Below, in pieces: positions 1-7,268 of a stretch of 64,000 nucleotides of DNA (positions are counted from its first letter, which is position 1; every line of letters starts with the position of its first letter). Source of the stretch: Gp6-AA40 sp963772955 (GTDB taxonomy: Bacteria; Acidobacteriota; Vicinamibacteria; Vicinamibacterales; UBA2999); contig CAVYZF010000009.1 in the NCBI GenBank assembly GCA_963772955.1, positions 868,001 through 932,000 of the forward strand, written 5' to 3'. The notes beneath the pieces were generated by a model. The model was not told where the DNA came from and searched no databases. It was given only the letters and a program-made list of their open reading frames with translations. Position numbers and translations under genes: made by a program.

Positions 1-612
1 GCCACGCTGCTGCCCATTTTGTTTGTCGTGGCCTTCGCGGCTGGCATGCCGATTCGGGTCTTCGGGATCATCGCGCTCGCAGGGCTGCTGGCCGCGCCAA
101 TCGCGTGGAAATTCGCGCTCAAGGACTATCAGAAGGAGCGCGTGTCGACCTTCCTGGACCCCGAGGCGGATGCTCGGGGGGCCGGGTATCAACAGCTTCA
201 AGCCCGCATTACGACAGGATCAGGCGGGTCGTTTGGAAAGGGATTTCGGCAGGGAACTCAGGGTCAGCTGCGTTTCCTTCCTGTGGCGCATAATGACTTC
301 ATCTTCTCGGCGTTCGCCGAGGAGCATGGGTTTGCCGGCGTCTTCGTGGCGCTCGGGTTGTATCTATTTGTGATTCTGAGAGCCATCGAGGCGGCCCGGC
401 TGGCGAAGGACCGGCTCGGGGCGTACCCGGTACTGGGAGTGCTGGCCAGCTTCACGTTCCAGGTGCTGTACAACATTACGATGTCGGCCGGTCTCGCGCC
501 GGTCAAGGGTCTGACGCTTCCGCTCATGAGTTACGGCGGCTCCTCCATGATCGCTACGCTGGCAGGATTCGGCCTCATTCTCAACGTGCGGATGCGACGA
601 TTTACGAACTAG
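1..612 (+). CDS. rodA: Rod shape-determining protein RodA, C-terminal part (cut by window start)
   Basis: The frame is open from base 1, so only the last 203 residues are present. It belongs to the SEDS family (FtsW/RodA/SpoVE), membrane peptidoglycan glycosyltransferases that act with a class B PBP in lateral wall growth. Several hydrophobic segments are visible, and the family C-terminal signature GLTLPLMSYGGSSM lies near residues 170-185. The stretch KERVSTFLDPEADARGAGYQ is typical of the large periplasmic loop. RodA is preferred over FtsW because RNase G follows on the same strand, as in many mre-mrd-rodA-rng loci; the FtsW alternative cannot be excluded from the fragment alone. Confidence 0.88.
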   Translation, partial: ATLLPILFVVAFAAGMPIRVFGIIALAGLLAAPIAWKFALKDYQKERVSTFLDPEADARGAGYQQLQARITTGSGGSFGKGFRQGTQGQLRFLPVAHNDFIFSAFAEEHGFAGVFVALGLYLFVILRAIEAARLAKDRLGAYPVLGVLASFTFQVLYNITMSAGLAPVKGLTLPLMSYGGSSMIATLAGFGLILNVRMRRFTN

Positions 613-636
613 GCGGGTCTCCACACAAGACCCGCC
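612..636 (+). terminator. Hairpin after rodA
   Basis: A perfect 9-base stem (GGCGGGTCT with AGACCCGCC, loop CCACACA) starts at the last base of the rodA stop codon. There is no T-tract after it, so it may be an mRNA-stabilising hairpin or weak attenuator, not a strong intrinsic terminator. The rest of the gap to RNase G (637-756) has a short hydrophobic reading frame but no convincing gene. Confidence 0.5.
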
Positions 637-756
637 CTACGGAGATTGGGTTGCTGATCACTGTGCTGCTTTGGGTCCTGCTGACGTGCCTGCTCCTAGC
701 GCGTACGGCGGCGGTCCGTTCAGTGCCGACGACACAACCCGCTCGGAGTAACGGGC

Positions 757-2409
757 ATGAGCAAGGAGATGATCATCTCCTCGAGCGCCCACGAAACACG
801 GGTCGCGATACTCGAGGACGACCAGGTCGCCGAGATTTTCATCGAGCGCGAGCGTTCGCGCGGAGTGGTTGGCAACGTCTACAAGGGCCGGGTCTCGAAG
901 GTGCTGCCGGGGATGCAGTCGGCCTTCGTCGATCTTGGGCTCGAACGTGACGGGTTCCTTTACGTAACCGACGTCGTCGCCTCACTCGAAGAACTCGACC
1001 GCTTCGAGACCGAGGACGAAGAGGTGTCGGCTGCGTCGGCAGGTCAGGGCGGTGGCAACGGCGGTTCGCAGGCCGGGCCGCGCCGTGATCGGCCGTCGAG
1101 CCACGGCGGACGCCGCGATCGCGACCCTTCGACAAGCTCAGGGTCGCCCCGAGCAGGGTCGAGGGGCGAGCGCGAAAAGGGACCCGAACCCAAGATCGAA
1201 GAGCTCCTCAAGGAAGGCCAGGAGATCATCGTCCAGGTGGCAAAGGAGCCGCTCGGCACGAAGGGCGCCCGGCTGACCTCGCACGCCACGATGCCCGGGC
1301 GCTTCCTGGTCTTCATGCCGACCGTCGACCACGTTGGCGTGTCGCGGAAGATCGAATCGCGTGACGAGCGCTCACGGCTGCGCGGGATCGTCCGCGAATT
1401 CCGTGAGCAGACCGGCTTCACCGGCGGCCTGATCATCCGCACCGCCGCTGCCGGCCGTCCCAAGGAAGACATCGTCTCCGACCTGAGCTACTTCCATAAG
1501 GTGTGGACGGAGATTCGCCAGAAGGCGGAAACGTCGCGCGCGCCGGCGGTCGTCTACCAGGAGCAGAGCCTTGTCGCCAAGCTGCTTCGTGATCTGTTGA
1601 CCGACGACTACTCGGCGATCCGGATCGACAACGACCTCGAATACCGGCGCGTGGTCGAGTTGATCGAGCGGATCATGCCGGCGCTCGCCGGCAAGGTGAA
1701 GCTGTACGAAAAGGACTACCCGATCTTCGAGGAGTACGGCGTCCAGGCCGAGATCGATCGCGCGCTGCGCAGCAAGGTCTGGCTCAAGTCTGGCGGCTCG
1801 ATCGTGATCAACCAGACTGAGGCGCTGGTGGCCATCGACGTCAACACCGGGCGCTATGTCGGCAAGAAGACCGCCGGTCGCCTCGAGGACACCATCCTCA
1901 AGACCAACCTCGAAGCGGTGAAGGAGATCGTGCGGCAGATTCGTCTGCGCGATTTGGGCGGCATCATCGTGCTCGACTTCATCGACATGGAGGAGAAGAA
2001 GAACAGGCAGAAGGTCTTCCAGACGGTGGAGCAGGAGCTGCGCAAGGATCGGTCGCCGTCGAAGGCCCTGCAGGTATCCGACTTCGGTCTCGTGATCATC
2101 ACGCGCAAGCGCGTCAAGCAGAGCCTCGAGCGCGTCCTGACGGAGCCATGCCCGTATTGCGCGGGAAGCGCCGTGATCAAGTCGGCCTCGACGATCTGCT
2201 ACGAGATCCTGTCGGAGGTCAAGAAGATCGGCGCCGATCTCAACGGACAAAGCCTGGTGCTGCGGGTGAACCCCGACATCGCGCGCGCGTTCCGCGACGA
2301 AGAACGCGCCGTCTTCAAAGATCTCAAGCAGTCGCTCGGACGTGACATCGCGCTGCGCCCTGACCCGCAGCTCCATCACGAGCAGTTCGATTTGATGGCG
2401 ATTGGGTAG
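757..2409 (+). CDS. rng: Ribonuclease G/E family endoribonuclease
   Basis: 550 residues, RNase E/G family, which cuts single-stranded RNA in rRNA and mRNA processing. An N-terminal RNase H-like and S1 region (VGNVYKGRV...MQSAFVDLG, about residues 37-65) is followed by the catalytic domain. Predicted Mg-binding aspartates are D361 (AIDVNTG) and D407 (LDFIDM), and the Zn-link cysteines C465 and C468 lie in CPYC. Length fits RNase G; there is no long RNase E scaffold tail. Residues about 90-150 are a Gly/Ser/Arg-rich insertion splitting the S1 region, and it contains a palindromic repeat translated in frame (1121-1168). The stop codon is the first unit of an octamer array. Confidence 0.93.
   Translation: MSKEMIISSSAHETRVAILEDDQVAEIFIERERSRGVVGNVYKGRVSKVLPGMQSAFVDLGLERDGFLYVTDVVASLEELDRFETEDEEVSAASAGQGGGNGGSQAGPRRDRPSSHGGRRDRDPSTSSGSPRAGSRGEREKGPEPKIEELLKEGQEIIVQVAKEPLGTKGARLTSHATMPGRFLVFMPTVDHVGVSRKIESRDERSRLRGIVREFREQTGFTGGLIIRTAAAGRPKEDIVSDLSYFHKVWTEIRQKAETSRAPAVVYQEQSLVAKLLRDLLTDDYSAIRIDNDLEYRRVVELIERIMPALAGKVKLYEKDYPIFEEYGVQAEIDRALRSKVWLKSGGSIVINQTEALVAIDVNTGRYVGKKTAGRLEDTILKTNLEAVKEIVRQIRLRDLGGIIVLDFIDMEEKKNRQKVFQTVEQELRKDRSPSKALQVSDFGLVIITRKRVKQSLERVLTEPCPYCAGSAVIKSASTICYEILSEVKKIGADLNGQSLVLRVNPDIARAFRDEERAVFKDLKQSLGRDIALRPDPQLHHEQFDLMAIG
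1121..1168 (+). repeat. Composite palindromic repeat in frame inside rng
   Basis: Two adjacent imperfect palindromes: unit A at 1125-1143 (CCCTTCGACAAGCTCAGGG) and unit B at 1145-1168 (CCCCGAGC...GTCGAGGGG core). Translated in frame they give a short P-S-T-S-S-G type linker in the low-complexity insertion of RNase G. The same A+B arrangement, in the same orientation relative to coding and the same frame, occurs at 33391-33437, and a B unit alone at 32606-32625. It resembles the widespread CCCTTCGAC-type intergenic palindromes seen in many genomes. Confidence 0.8.
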
Positions 2410-2473
2410 CTGGGTTTGTTAGGTCGCTGGGTGGCTAGGTCGCTGGGTTGCTGGGTCGCTGGGTGGCTAGGTA
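2407..2473 (+). repeat. Octamer array after rng (GGTCGCTG/GGTGGCTA word)
   Basis: About eight direct units of period 8 (GGTCGCTG, GGTGGCTA, GGTTGCTG and variants). The rng stop codon TAG is part of the first unit. The word belongs to the same family as arrays at 18771, 35491, 36851, 40093/41160 and 53612. Here the array is direct only and is followed at once by a true terminator hairpin. Confidence 0.85.
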
Positions 2474-2475
2474 GA

Positions 2476-2504
2476 GGCGGGCCTTTGAGGCCCGCCTTTT
2501 TCGT
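2476..2504 (+). terminator. Intrinsic terminator between rng and ada
   Basis: Stem GGCGGGCC / GGCCCGCC with a 5-base loop, followed by TTTTTCG. It lies between convergent rng (ending 2409) and ada (ending 2505 on the minus strand). The T-tract favours terminating the plus strand. Confidence 0.85.
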
Positions 2505-3593
2505 TTATCGCGCAGCCGCCTCGAGGTGCAGCAAGCGCCTCTTCCTCCACAGTCCGCCGCCGTAGCCACCAAGGTCGCCGTTCTTGTTCACGACCCTGTG
2601 GCAGGGAACCACGATGGCGATGGCGTTGAGGCCGTTGGCGCGTCCGACGGCGCGCACCGCCGCGGGACTGCCGATTCGCTTCGCCATGTCGGCGTACGAA
2701 CGGGTTTCGCCGTGCGGGATTCGTTGAAGCTCCTGCCAGACGCGCATCTCGAACGGCGTGCCGCGCATCTCGACGGGCACGTCGAAGTCCTGTCGCTTGC
2801 CCGCGAAATACTCGCCAAGTTCCCTGCGCAACGTCGTCAGATGAGCGTGGCGCCCGGGTGCGAGTCCCAACTTGAACCGACGCCTCAGCATAACGAGCTG
2901 GTGTTCGAGCATTCGCCGATCGGTGAATTCGAGCAGGCAAATCCCCTTGTCCGTGGCGCCGGCAATCATTGGCCCCATCGGCGTGTCCAGCCATGCGAGG
3001 CGAATGCAGTCGGCCTGGGCAGAGCGTCCGGGCGGCAGTCCGAACGTTTTCTGGAACGCCTCCCGGAATCCGCTGTGCGACTCGTATCCGGTCTCGAACA
3101 CGGCATCGTCCAGTGAGCCGCCATGGCGGATGTGCTCGAACGCTTGTGCGAGCCTTCGGGCGCGGCAGTACGCCTGGAACGTGAGTCCATAGCGGGTTGA
3201 GAAGTAGCGGCGGACCCGTGCCGGTTCCACGCCCATCATGCGCAAATCACGTTCGCGAATGCGCGTATCCGGCCGGCGCTCGACGCGCGAGAGCAGGCGC
3301 GCCACCCACGGTGGCGCCTCGTCGCCCTCGAGCGGCCTGCACCGCAGGCACGGTCGATAGCCGGCGAACAGCGCCTCTTTCGGAACGGCGAAGAACTCGA
3401 CGTTCTCCGGCTTCGGCTTTCTTGCAGGGCACGACGGCCGGCAGAAGATCCCGGTCGTACGCACGGCGAGGTAGAACACGCCGTCATACGACGCGTCGGA
3501 GCGTCGATACGCGCGCTCCATCTCGTGACGCTGTGGCAGCGGGACGGATGGAAGTGAGGTCGTTGGCACTGAAGCAATAGCTGCGGACATCAT
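2505..3593 (-). CDS. ada: Bifunctional Ada: methyl-DNA-protein methyltransferase and AraC-type regulator
   Basis: Adaptive response protein for alkylation damage, about 362 residues. The N-terminal Ada zinc domain has all four cysteines (C51 and C55 in FCRPSC, C82 and C85 in CLRC), C51 being the methyl-phosphotriester acceptor position. An AraC-type helix-turn-helix follows at about 100-185, then an O6-alkylguanine methyltransferase domain with active site PCHRV (C331). An alternative GTG start lies 18 bases upstream (3611). No clear Shine-Dalgarno is seen. A second, short MGMT-like gene is at 6957. Confidence 0.95.
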   Translation of the reverse strand: MMSAAIASVPTTSLPSVPLPQRHEMERAYRRSDASYDGVFYLAVRTTGIFCRPSCPARKPKPENVEFFAVPKEALFAGYRPCLRCRPLEGDEAPPWVARLLSRVERRPDTRIRERDLRMMGVEPARVRRYFSTRYGLTFQAYCRARRLAQAFEHIRHGGSLDDAVFETGYESHSGFREAFQKTFGLPPGRSAQADCIRLAWLDTPMGPMIAGATDKGICLLEFTDRRMLEHQLVMLRRRFKLGLAPGRHAHLTTLRRELGEYFAGKRQDFDVPVEMRGTPFEMRVWQELQRIPHGETRSYADMAKRIGSPAAVRAVGRANGLNAIAIVVPCHRVVNKNGDLGGYGGGLWRKRRLLHLEAAAR

Positions 3594-3653
3594 GCGGCGA
3601 TCATGCTGCACGATGCCCGCGGGCCGCGACCGGAAAAACGACGTTGAATTTTG

Positions 3654-3742
3654 GTCCTCAGTCCTCAGTCCTCAGTCCCCAGTCCGCGGTCTCCGGTCAT
3701 GCGGAGAAGGACTGAAGACTGTGGACCGAAGACCGTGGACTA
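3654..3742. repeat. Heptamer palindrome (GTCCTCA / GACTGAA words) at the end of the OMP gene
   Basis: Left arm is GTCCTCA repeated three times, then degenerating copies; after a short turn the right arm runs GACTGAA, GACTGTG, GACCGAA, GACCGTG, GACTAG. The whole stretch keeps a strict period of 7 and can fold into a long imperfect hairpin. The reverse complement of CTAG at its right end supplies the presumed ancestral stop codon of the OMP gene (3740-3742). Confidence 0.85.
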
Positions 3743-4287
3743 GAAGTACCGCTTGTACCGAAGGTCAGCGTGAAGCCCGTCGCGTCGGGAAAGCCTGCCG
3801 GTTGGCTGACGATGTCCCAGCGCGCTTCGCCTTTGACACTGGCTCGCTCACCCACGAGGTACTCGAGGCCGCCTCCGAAGTTCAGTCCACCGCGCGTATC
3901 GGAGTCGGGATCGGGACGGTTGTCGAGCAGCTCGCGCACCCAATAGATCCCAGCCCCCGCCGTCGCGAAGGGTATCAGCGCACCGCGTTTCCAGTTGTAC
4001 ACGCCGTTGAACAGCAACCTGGACTGCCGGAAGTGATCTTCGGTGCGATTCTCGAATCCAGGGCTCGCATAACTGAACATGCCGCGAAGACTGATCCGAG
4101 GAGTGAGGTACCAATCACCAAAGGCATCCCACGTGAATGTTTTTTCGAATGCCTCATCGGGGAATAACACGCCGATGTCTGCACCAACACCGATGAGGCC
4201 AGTGTCTGGCGTCTGCGCGGACGCAGGAAGTAGAAACAGGTAGTTGAGTACTGCCACGATACAGAAGAGTCGTCTCAATCGCATCAT
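3697..4287 (-). CDS. Outer-membrane beta-barrel protein, small (C-terminus frameshifted)
   Basis: A signal peptide (MMRLRRLFCIVAVLNYLFLL.., cleavage near ASA-Q) is followed by about 150 residues of alternating strands with aromatic belts, as in OmpA/OmpW-like 8-strand barrels. Start 4287 is chosen because a TAnnnT box lies 7 bases upstream; GTG at 4317 is the alternative. The present frame runs into the heptamer repeat. The next frame ends RYKRYF at a stop at 3740-3742, which would restore the terminal Phe typical of barrel proteins, so one base may be missing near 3755. Function unknown; it follows the DUF4097-like gene by 36 bases. Confidence 0.72.
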   Translation of the reverse strand: MMRLRRLFCIVAVLNYLFLLPASAQTPDTGLIGVGADIGVLFPDEAFEKTFTWDAFGDWYLTPRISLRGMFSYASPGFENRTEDHFRQSRLLFNGVYNWKRGALIPFATAGAGIYWVRELLDNRPDPDSDTRGGLNFGGGLEYLVGERASVKGEARWDIVSQPAGFPDATGFTLTFGTSGTSSPRSSVHSLQSFSA

Positions 4288-4294
4288 CAAAGCG

Positions 4295-4300
4295 AGAGTA
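4295..4300 (-). promoter_or_regulatory. -10-like box TACTCT, 7 bases before ATG
   Basis: On the minus strand TACTCT is followed by exactly 7 bases and then ATG (4287). No Shine-Dalgarno fits in that space, so transcription from this box would give a leaderless or nearly leaderless mRNA. It is one of eight genes here with this arrangement. The box lies in the gap between the DUF4097-like gene and this gene. Confidence 0.45.
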
Positions 4301-4323
4301 GCATGATCGATGCTCACTCTCGG

Positions 4324-5475
4324 CTACCGCTTCACGATCACGATGTCTCCGCTGAACGATTGCAGCGTCAGCGTCGCGCCCGCGTCGCCAAACGAACCGC
4401 GAACGGATCGATTGCGCCCTCCAGGGGTCAGGGAGTTGCCGGGCGACGACTGCAACGTCAACGCGAAGTCCGATCGCACGTCGCCGCTGAAGGTCGATGC
4501 CTCGATAGCGAATCCTCTGCCATCTGCCGGAGTCACTCGAATGTCGCCGGAGTGCGACTGGAACTGATAGCGCCCGTTACGGGCGAGGCGTCCGGCGTAA
4601 TCGATGTCACCAGACACCGAGCGGAGCGAGGCATGCTCGAACTCGACATCGGTCAGGCGCAGGTCCCCGCTCACCGTCTGTGCATCGAAGCCGCTCCCCT
4701 TCAGCCGACTCACGGTAACGTCACCGCTGACGCTGCCCACGGACAACTCGTCGGCCTCGGCCTCGGAGACATCGACGTCGCCGGAGACCGTCTTCGCCCA
4801 CCGAAGCTTCTTCGTCGTCATCGTGATGATGTCGCCGCTGACGCTCTCCGCGCGCAATTCGCCGTTGATGTTGGTCACCTTGACGTTGCCCGAGACGCTG
4901 CGGAGCGAGACGCTCGCATCACGTGGCACCGAGACGGTGAAGTCGACGCCGCCAGACCAGTTCCGGCGCCGCGGATACTCGGTGCGAACCTCTACTCGAC
5001 CGCTTCGATCCGCGACCTCAATAGTGATCTCCGAGAGCAGCGCCTTGCCTTCCGCCTCGTTGGGATGCCGCACCCGCTTCACGGCGTCGATCTTGACGTC
5101 GTCGCCACCGCCACCGGTGACCGTGATGTCGCCAGCGACGTTCTGGAGGTCGAGGGTGCCGTTGCGTCCGAGGCGAAGGGTACGTGAAAAGTTCTCCGTG
5201 TACTCTGGTCCGCGCCCGAACCCGCCGCCGCGACGGCCTTGCGCCTCGAACCGTTGCTCCACCAACTGCGCAAACTGATCGGCCTGAATTTCCACTCGCC
5301 GGGCGATCTGATCGGCCTGCCGCTCGACGTGCCGGGCGATCTGATCGACCTGACGCTCGATGCGACGCGCGATGTCGTCTGCCAGGTCGTCCCAATCGCG
5401 GGTCTGCGCGGCCGCGAGGCGCGGCATGGCGACGAGAACGATGATAAGTACCAAGAGCTTCTGCATCATGCTCAT
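4324..5475 (-). CDS. DUF4097-like secreted beta-helical repeat protein
   Basis: 383 residues. A signal peptide (LLVLIIVLVAMPRLAAAQ) precedes three to four 11-residue repeats of the type RHVERQADQIA (about 30-75), probably helical or coiled coil. A right-handed beta-helix or beta-roll follows, with a recurring SVSGDV motif about every 20 residues (about 180-370), as in DUF4097/DUF4098 proteins. No enzyme motif is seen. It is downstream of the ECF sigma/anti-sigma pair and is likely in that regulon. Start 5475 is the first ATG after a plausible signal; the open frame extends further upstream without a signal-like sequence. A long hairpin ends directly at this start codon. Confidence 0.8.
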   Translation of the reverse strand: MSMMQKLLVLIIVLVAMPRLAAAQTRDWDDLADDIARRIERQVDQIARHVERQADQIARRVEIQADQFAQLVEQRFEAQGRRGGGFGRGPEYTENFSRTLRLGRNGTLDLQNVAGDITVTGGGGDDVKIDAVKRVRHPNEAEGKALLSEITIEVADRSGRVEVRTEYPRRRNWSGGVDFTVSVPRDASVSLRSVSGNVKVTNINGELRAESVSGDIITMTTKKLRWAKTVSGDVDVSEAEADELSVGSVSGDVTVSRLKGSGFDAQTVSGDLRLTDVEFEHASLRSVSGDIDYAGRLARNGRYQFQSHSGDIRVTPADGRGFAIEASTFSGDVRSDFALTLQSSPGNSLTPGGRNRSVRGSFGDAGATLTLQSFSGDIVIVKR

Positions 5476-5538
5476 CGGACCGCGATGCGGCCTCCTACGA
5501 TGTATCCGCCTTTGGCCTTGCGGCCGCATTGCGGTCCG
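5476..5538 (-). promoter_or_regulatory. Long hairpin abutting the start codon of the DUF4097-like gene
   Basis: Arms 5522-5538 and 5476-5492 are 17-base inverted repeats with a single mismatch (G.T-type), separated by a 29-base loop. On the minus strand the 3' arm ends at the base before ATG (5475), and the only Shine-Dalgarno-like GGAGG sits at the loop-stem junction. This could hide the ribosome site or act as an attenuator between anti-sigma and target gene. Confidence 0.55.
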
Positions 5539-5578
5539 TGCGCGCGAAGCGCGCCAGAGAAACAGGGAATCGACCGGG

Positions 5579-6310
5579 TCACGGTTGCGCCCCCGGTTGA
5601 TTGAGTCCTGACACGATGCGTGCGGCGCCTTCAGGGTTGCCTTTTCGCATCTCGTTGATGAGCGCCACGACGTCCTGCAGCAACTCGAGTTTGCTGCGCA
5701 GCGCATCGAACAGGCTGTCCTGCGCGGCCGGGTTGTCCGGCTCCGTCTGCAGCGCCGCGCGGCTCTCGGTGATTGCGCCGTCGATGACGGTTAGATTTGC
5801 TTGCAGCACGTCGGCTGTTTCCATGTCGAGCGTCGATTGCTCGCTCTTGGTGATCGACTCGAGCCCGGCGATCGCATTGGTGTACTGCATTTCGGCCAGA
5901 TCGAATTCCGCCTTGACCGACGGTGGTTCTGTTGCGGCCGGCGTCGCTGACGCGAGGCGTGCCGACGAGCCTTTGATCGGTGCCAACCCTTTGCCGATCC
6001 ACGCAAGGCTCGCGATCAGTGTGATGGTAACGAACGACGCCGCGAGCGACTGCTTCCACGTGAAGCCCCACCCGTTGAACGACGGGCGCTGCTCAGCCTC
6101 GAACGCGGCAGCGAGCTTCGTCCAGACGTGAGCGGGCGGCAGCTCGGGCTTGAGCGCCAGCGTCACCTGGCGGAGCGCGGTGAAATCTGCCACGACGGCC
6201 CGGCACCGCTCGCACGAGGCGAGATGTGCCTCGACCTCGATGCGCGAACGCTCGTCGAGCGTCCCGTCGACGTAATCACCGAGCGCGATCTCGTAGTCCT
6301 GACAGGTCAT
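5579..6310 (-). CDS. Anti-sigma factor with N-terminal zinc finger (zf-HC2)
   Basis: 243 residues. The N-terminal zinc-binding anti-sigma domain has H29, C33 and C36 in the H-x3-C-x2-C arrangement (AHLASCERC). A single transmembrane segment lies at about 97-117, and the rest is probably periplasmic and helical. It should bind and inhibit the adjacent ECF sigma factor until an envelope signal releases it. Its ATG overlaps the sigma stop codon by 4 bases (ATGA), so the pair is translationally coupled. Confidence 0.88.
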   Translation of the reverse strand: MTCQDYEIALGDYVDGTLDERSRIEVEAHLASCERCRAVVADFTALRQVTLALKPELPPAHVWTKLAAAFEAEQRPSFNGWGFTWKQSLAASFVTITLIASLAWIGKGLAPIKGSSARLASATPAATEPPSVKAEFDLAEMQYTNAIAGLESITKSEQSTLDMETADVLQANLTVIDGAITESRAALQTEPDNPAAQDSLFDALRSKLELLQDVVALINEMRKGNPEGAARIVSGLNQPGAQP

Positions 6311-6918
6311 TGCGCTATTCCACTCAACATCACACGCAGCTTCATGCGTGCCTTGTGCACCTGCGACTTCGAGGTGCCTTCCGACACACCGAGGAGCTTT
6401 GCCACCTCGTTGTGCTCGAATCCTTCGACGTCGTGAAGGATGAAAGCGGCGCGACAGCCCGGTGGCAATCGTGCGATCGCCCGGTCCAGGTCGAGGCGGC
6501 TGACGGCCGTTGGTACCACCGGGGATACTGCCGCCGGCTCGTTCGCCCCTTCATCGTCCAGCGAGTCGGTCATCCGCGACATCTTCGACTGCCGTCCGCG
6601 CAGCACGTCGAGGCATTGATTGACCGCCAAACGATACAGCCAGGTCCCAAGGCTCGAATCCCCTCGAAAGCTCCCGAGTTTCCGGTAGGCGTTCAGGAAC
6701 ACGTCTTGTAGGAGGTCCTCCGCCTCCTGAGCCGACCCGACCATCCGGAAAACGAGGTTATACAGGCGTCCGGCGTGAGCGCGATACAGCTCCTCGAAGG
6801 CTGCCGCGTCGCCGTGCCGGCAACGCTGCGCCAGCTCGAGGTCCACCGCTCTCACGTCTTCTGCAGGCTTAGACGGGCGGGTAGTCGTGGCGGGTTGCCC
6901 GGGGATCGCCCTAGTCAT
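6307..6918 (-). CDS. RNA polymerase sigma factor, ECF (RpoE-like)
   Basis: 203 residues. Region 2 (EELYRAHAGRLYNLVFRMVG..AEDLLQDVFL, about 40-75) and region 4 (LPPGCRAAFILHDVEGFEHNEVAKLLGVSEGTSKSQVHKAR, about 150-190) are both complete. The start at 6918 is chosen because translation further upstream reads through the MGMT-like gene in another frame. It forms an operon with the anti-sigma factor and probably drives the DUF4097-like and OMP genes. Its promoter, if autoregulated, must lie in or near the MGMT-like gene 38 bases upstream. Confidence 0.92.
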   Translation of the reverse strand: MTRAIPGQPATTTRPSKPAEDVRAVDLELAQRCRHGDAAAFEELYRAHAGRLYNLVFRMVGSAQEAEDLLQDVFLNAYRKLGSFRGDSSLGTWLYRLAVNQCLDVLRGRQSKMSRMTDSLDDEGANEPAAVSPVVPTAVSRLDLDRAIARLPPGCRAAFILHDVEGFEHNEVAKLLGVSEGTSKSQVHKARMKLRVMLSGIAQ

Positions 6919-6956
6919 CGCGGCGCATTCTGCGAAGAAGACGGCTGCGGGGGGCG

Positions 6957-7268
6957 TCAGGTTCGCCGGCCCTGCCAACGGATCGACGAAAAATTGCGCA
7001 CCCGGTTGGGTCCGACCTCGATCGACTCCGCACGCAGCAGCTCTCGCTTCAGTTGCAGGTTGCCACCATAACCGCCGAGCGCCCCGCCGGCTGCGATGAC
7101 GCGGTGGCAGGGCATTCCCGGGTCGCGGTTGTCGCGCATGATCGTGCCGACTGCCCGGTGTGCGCGGGGAGATCCGGCAAGAGCGGCGATGTCGCCGTAG
7201 GTCGCGACTCGACCTGGCGGAATCCGCCGAACAGCGGCGAGCACGCGATGCTTGAACGAGGCAACCAC
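6957..7268 (-). CDS. Short MGMT-family protein (alkyltransferase domain only)
   Basis: 103 residues, covering only the C-terminal DNA-binding and active-site domain of O6-alkylguanine methyltransferase: helix-turn-helix RVATYGDIAALAGSPRAHRAVG and active site MPCHRV. The cysteine is retained, unlike classical Atl proteins that have Trp or Ala there. GTG start (7268-7266) overlaps the phosphatase stop codon by one base (TAGTG), so it is the last gene of a coupled set. It may repair or flag O6-alkylguanine, complementing Ada at 2505. Confidence 0.85.
   Translation of the reverse strand: MVASFKHRVLAAVRRIPPGRVATYGDIAALAGSPRAHRAVGTIMRDNRDPGMPCHRVIAAGGALGGYGGNLQLKRELLRAESIEVGPNRVRNFSSIRWQGRRT

Noticed and set aside
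651..950. Short hydrophobic reading frame before and into rng
   Set aside because: It overlaps rng in another frame, has no ribosome site, and loses coding character after about 35 residues.
4303..5187. Long plus-strand frame opposite the DUF4097-like gene
   Set aside because: High-GC shadow with Arg/Ala/Asp-rich composition and no recognisable motif; the minus-strand protein has a signal peptide and clear repeats.
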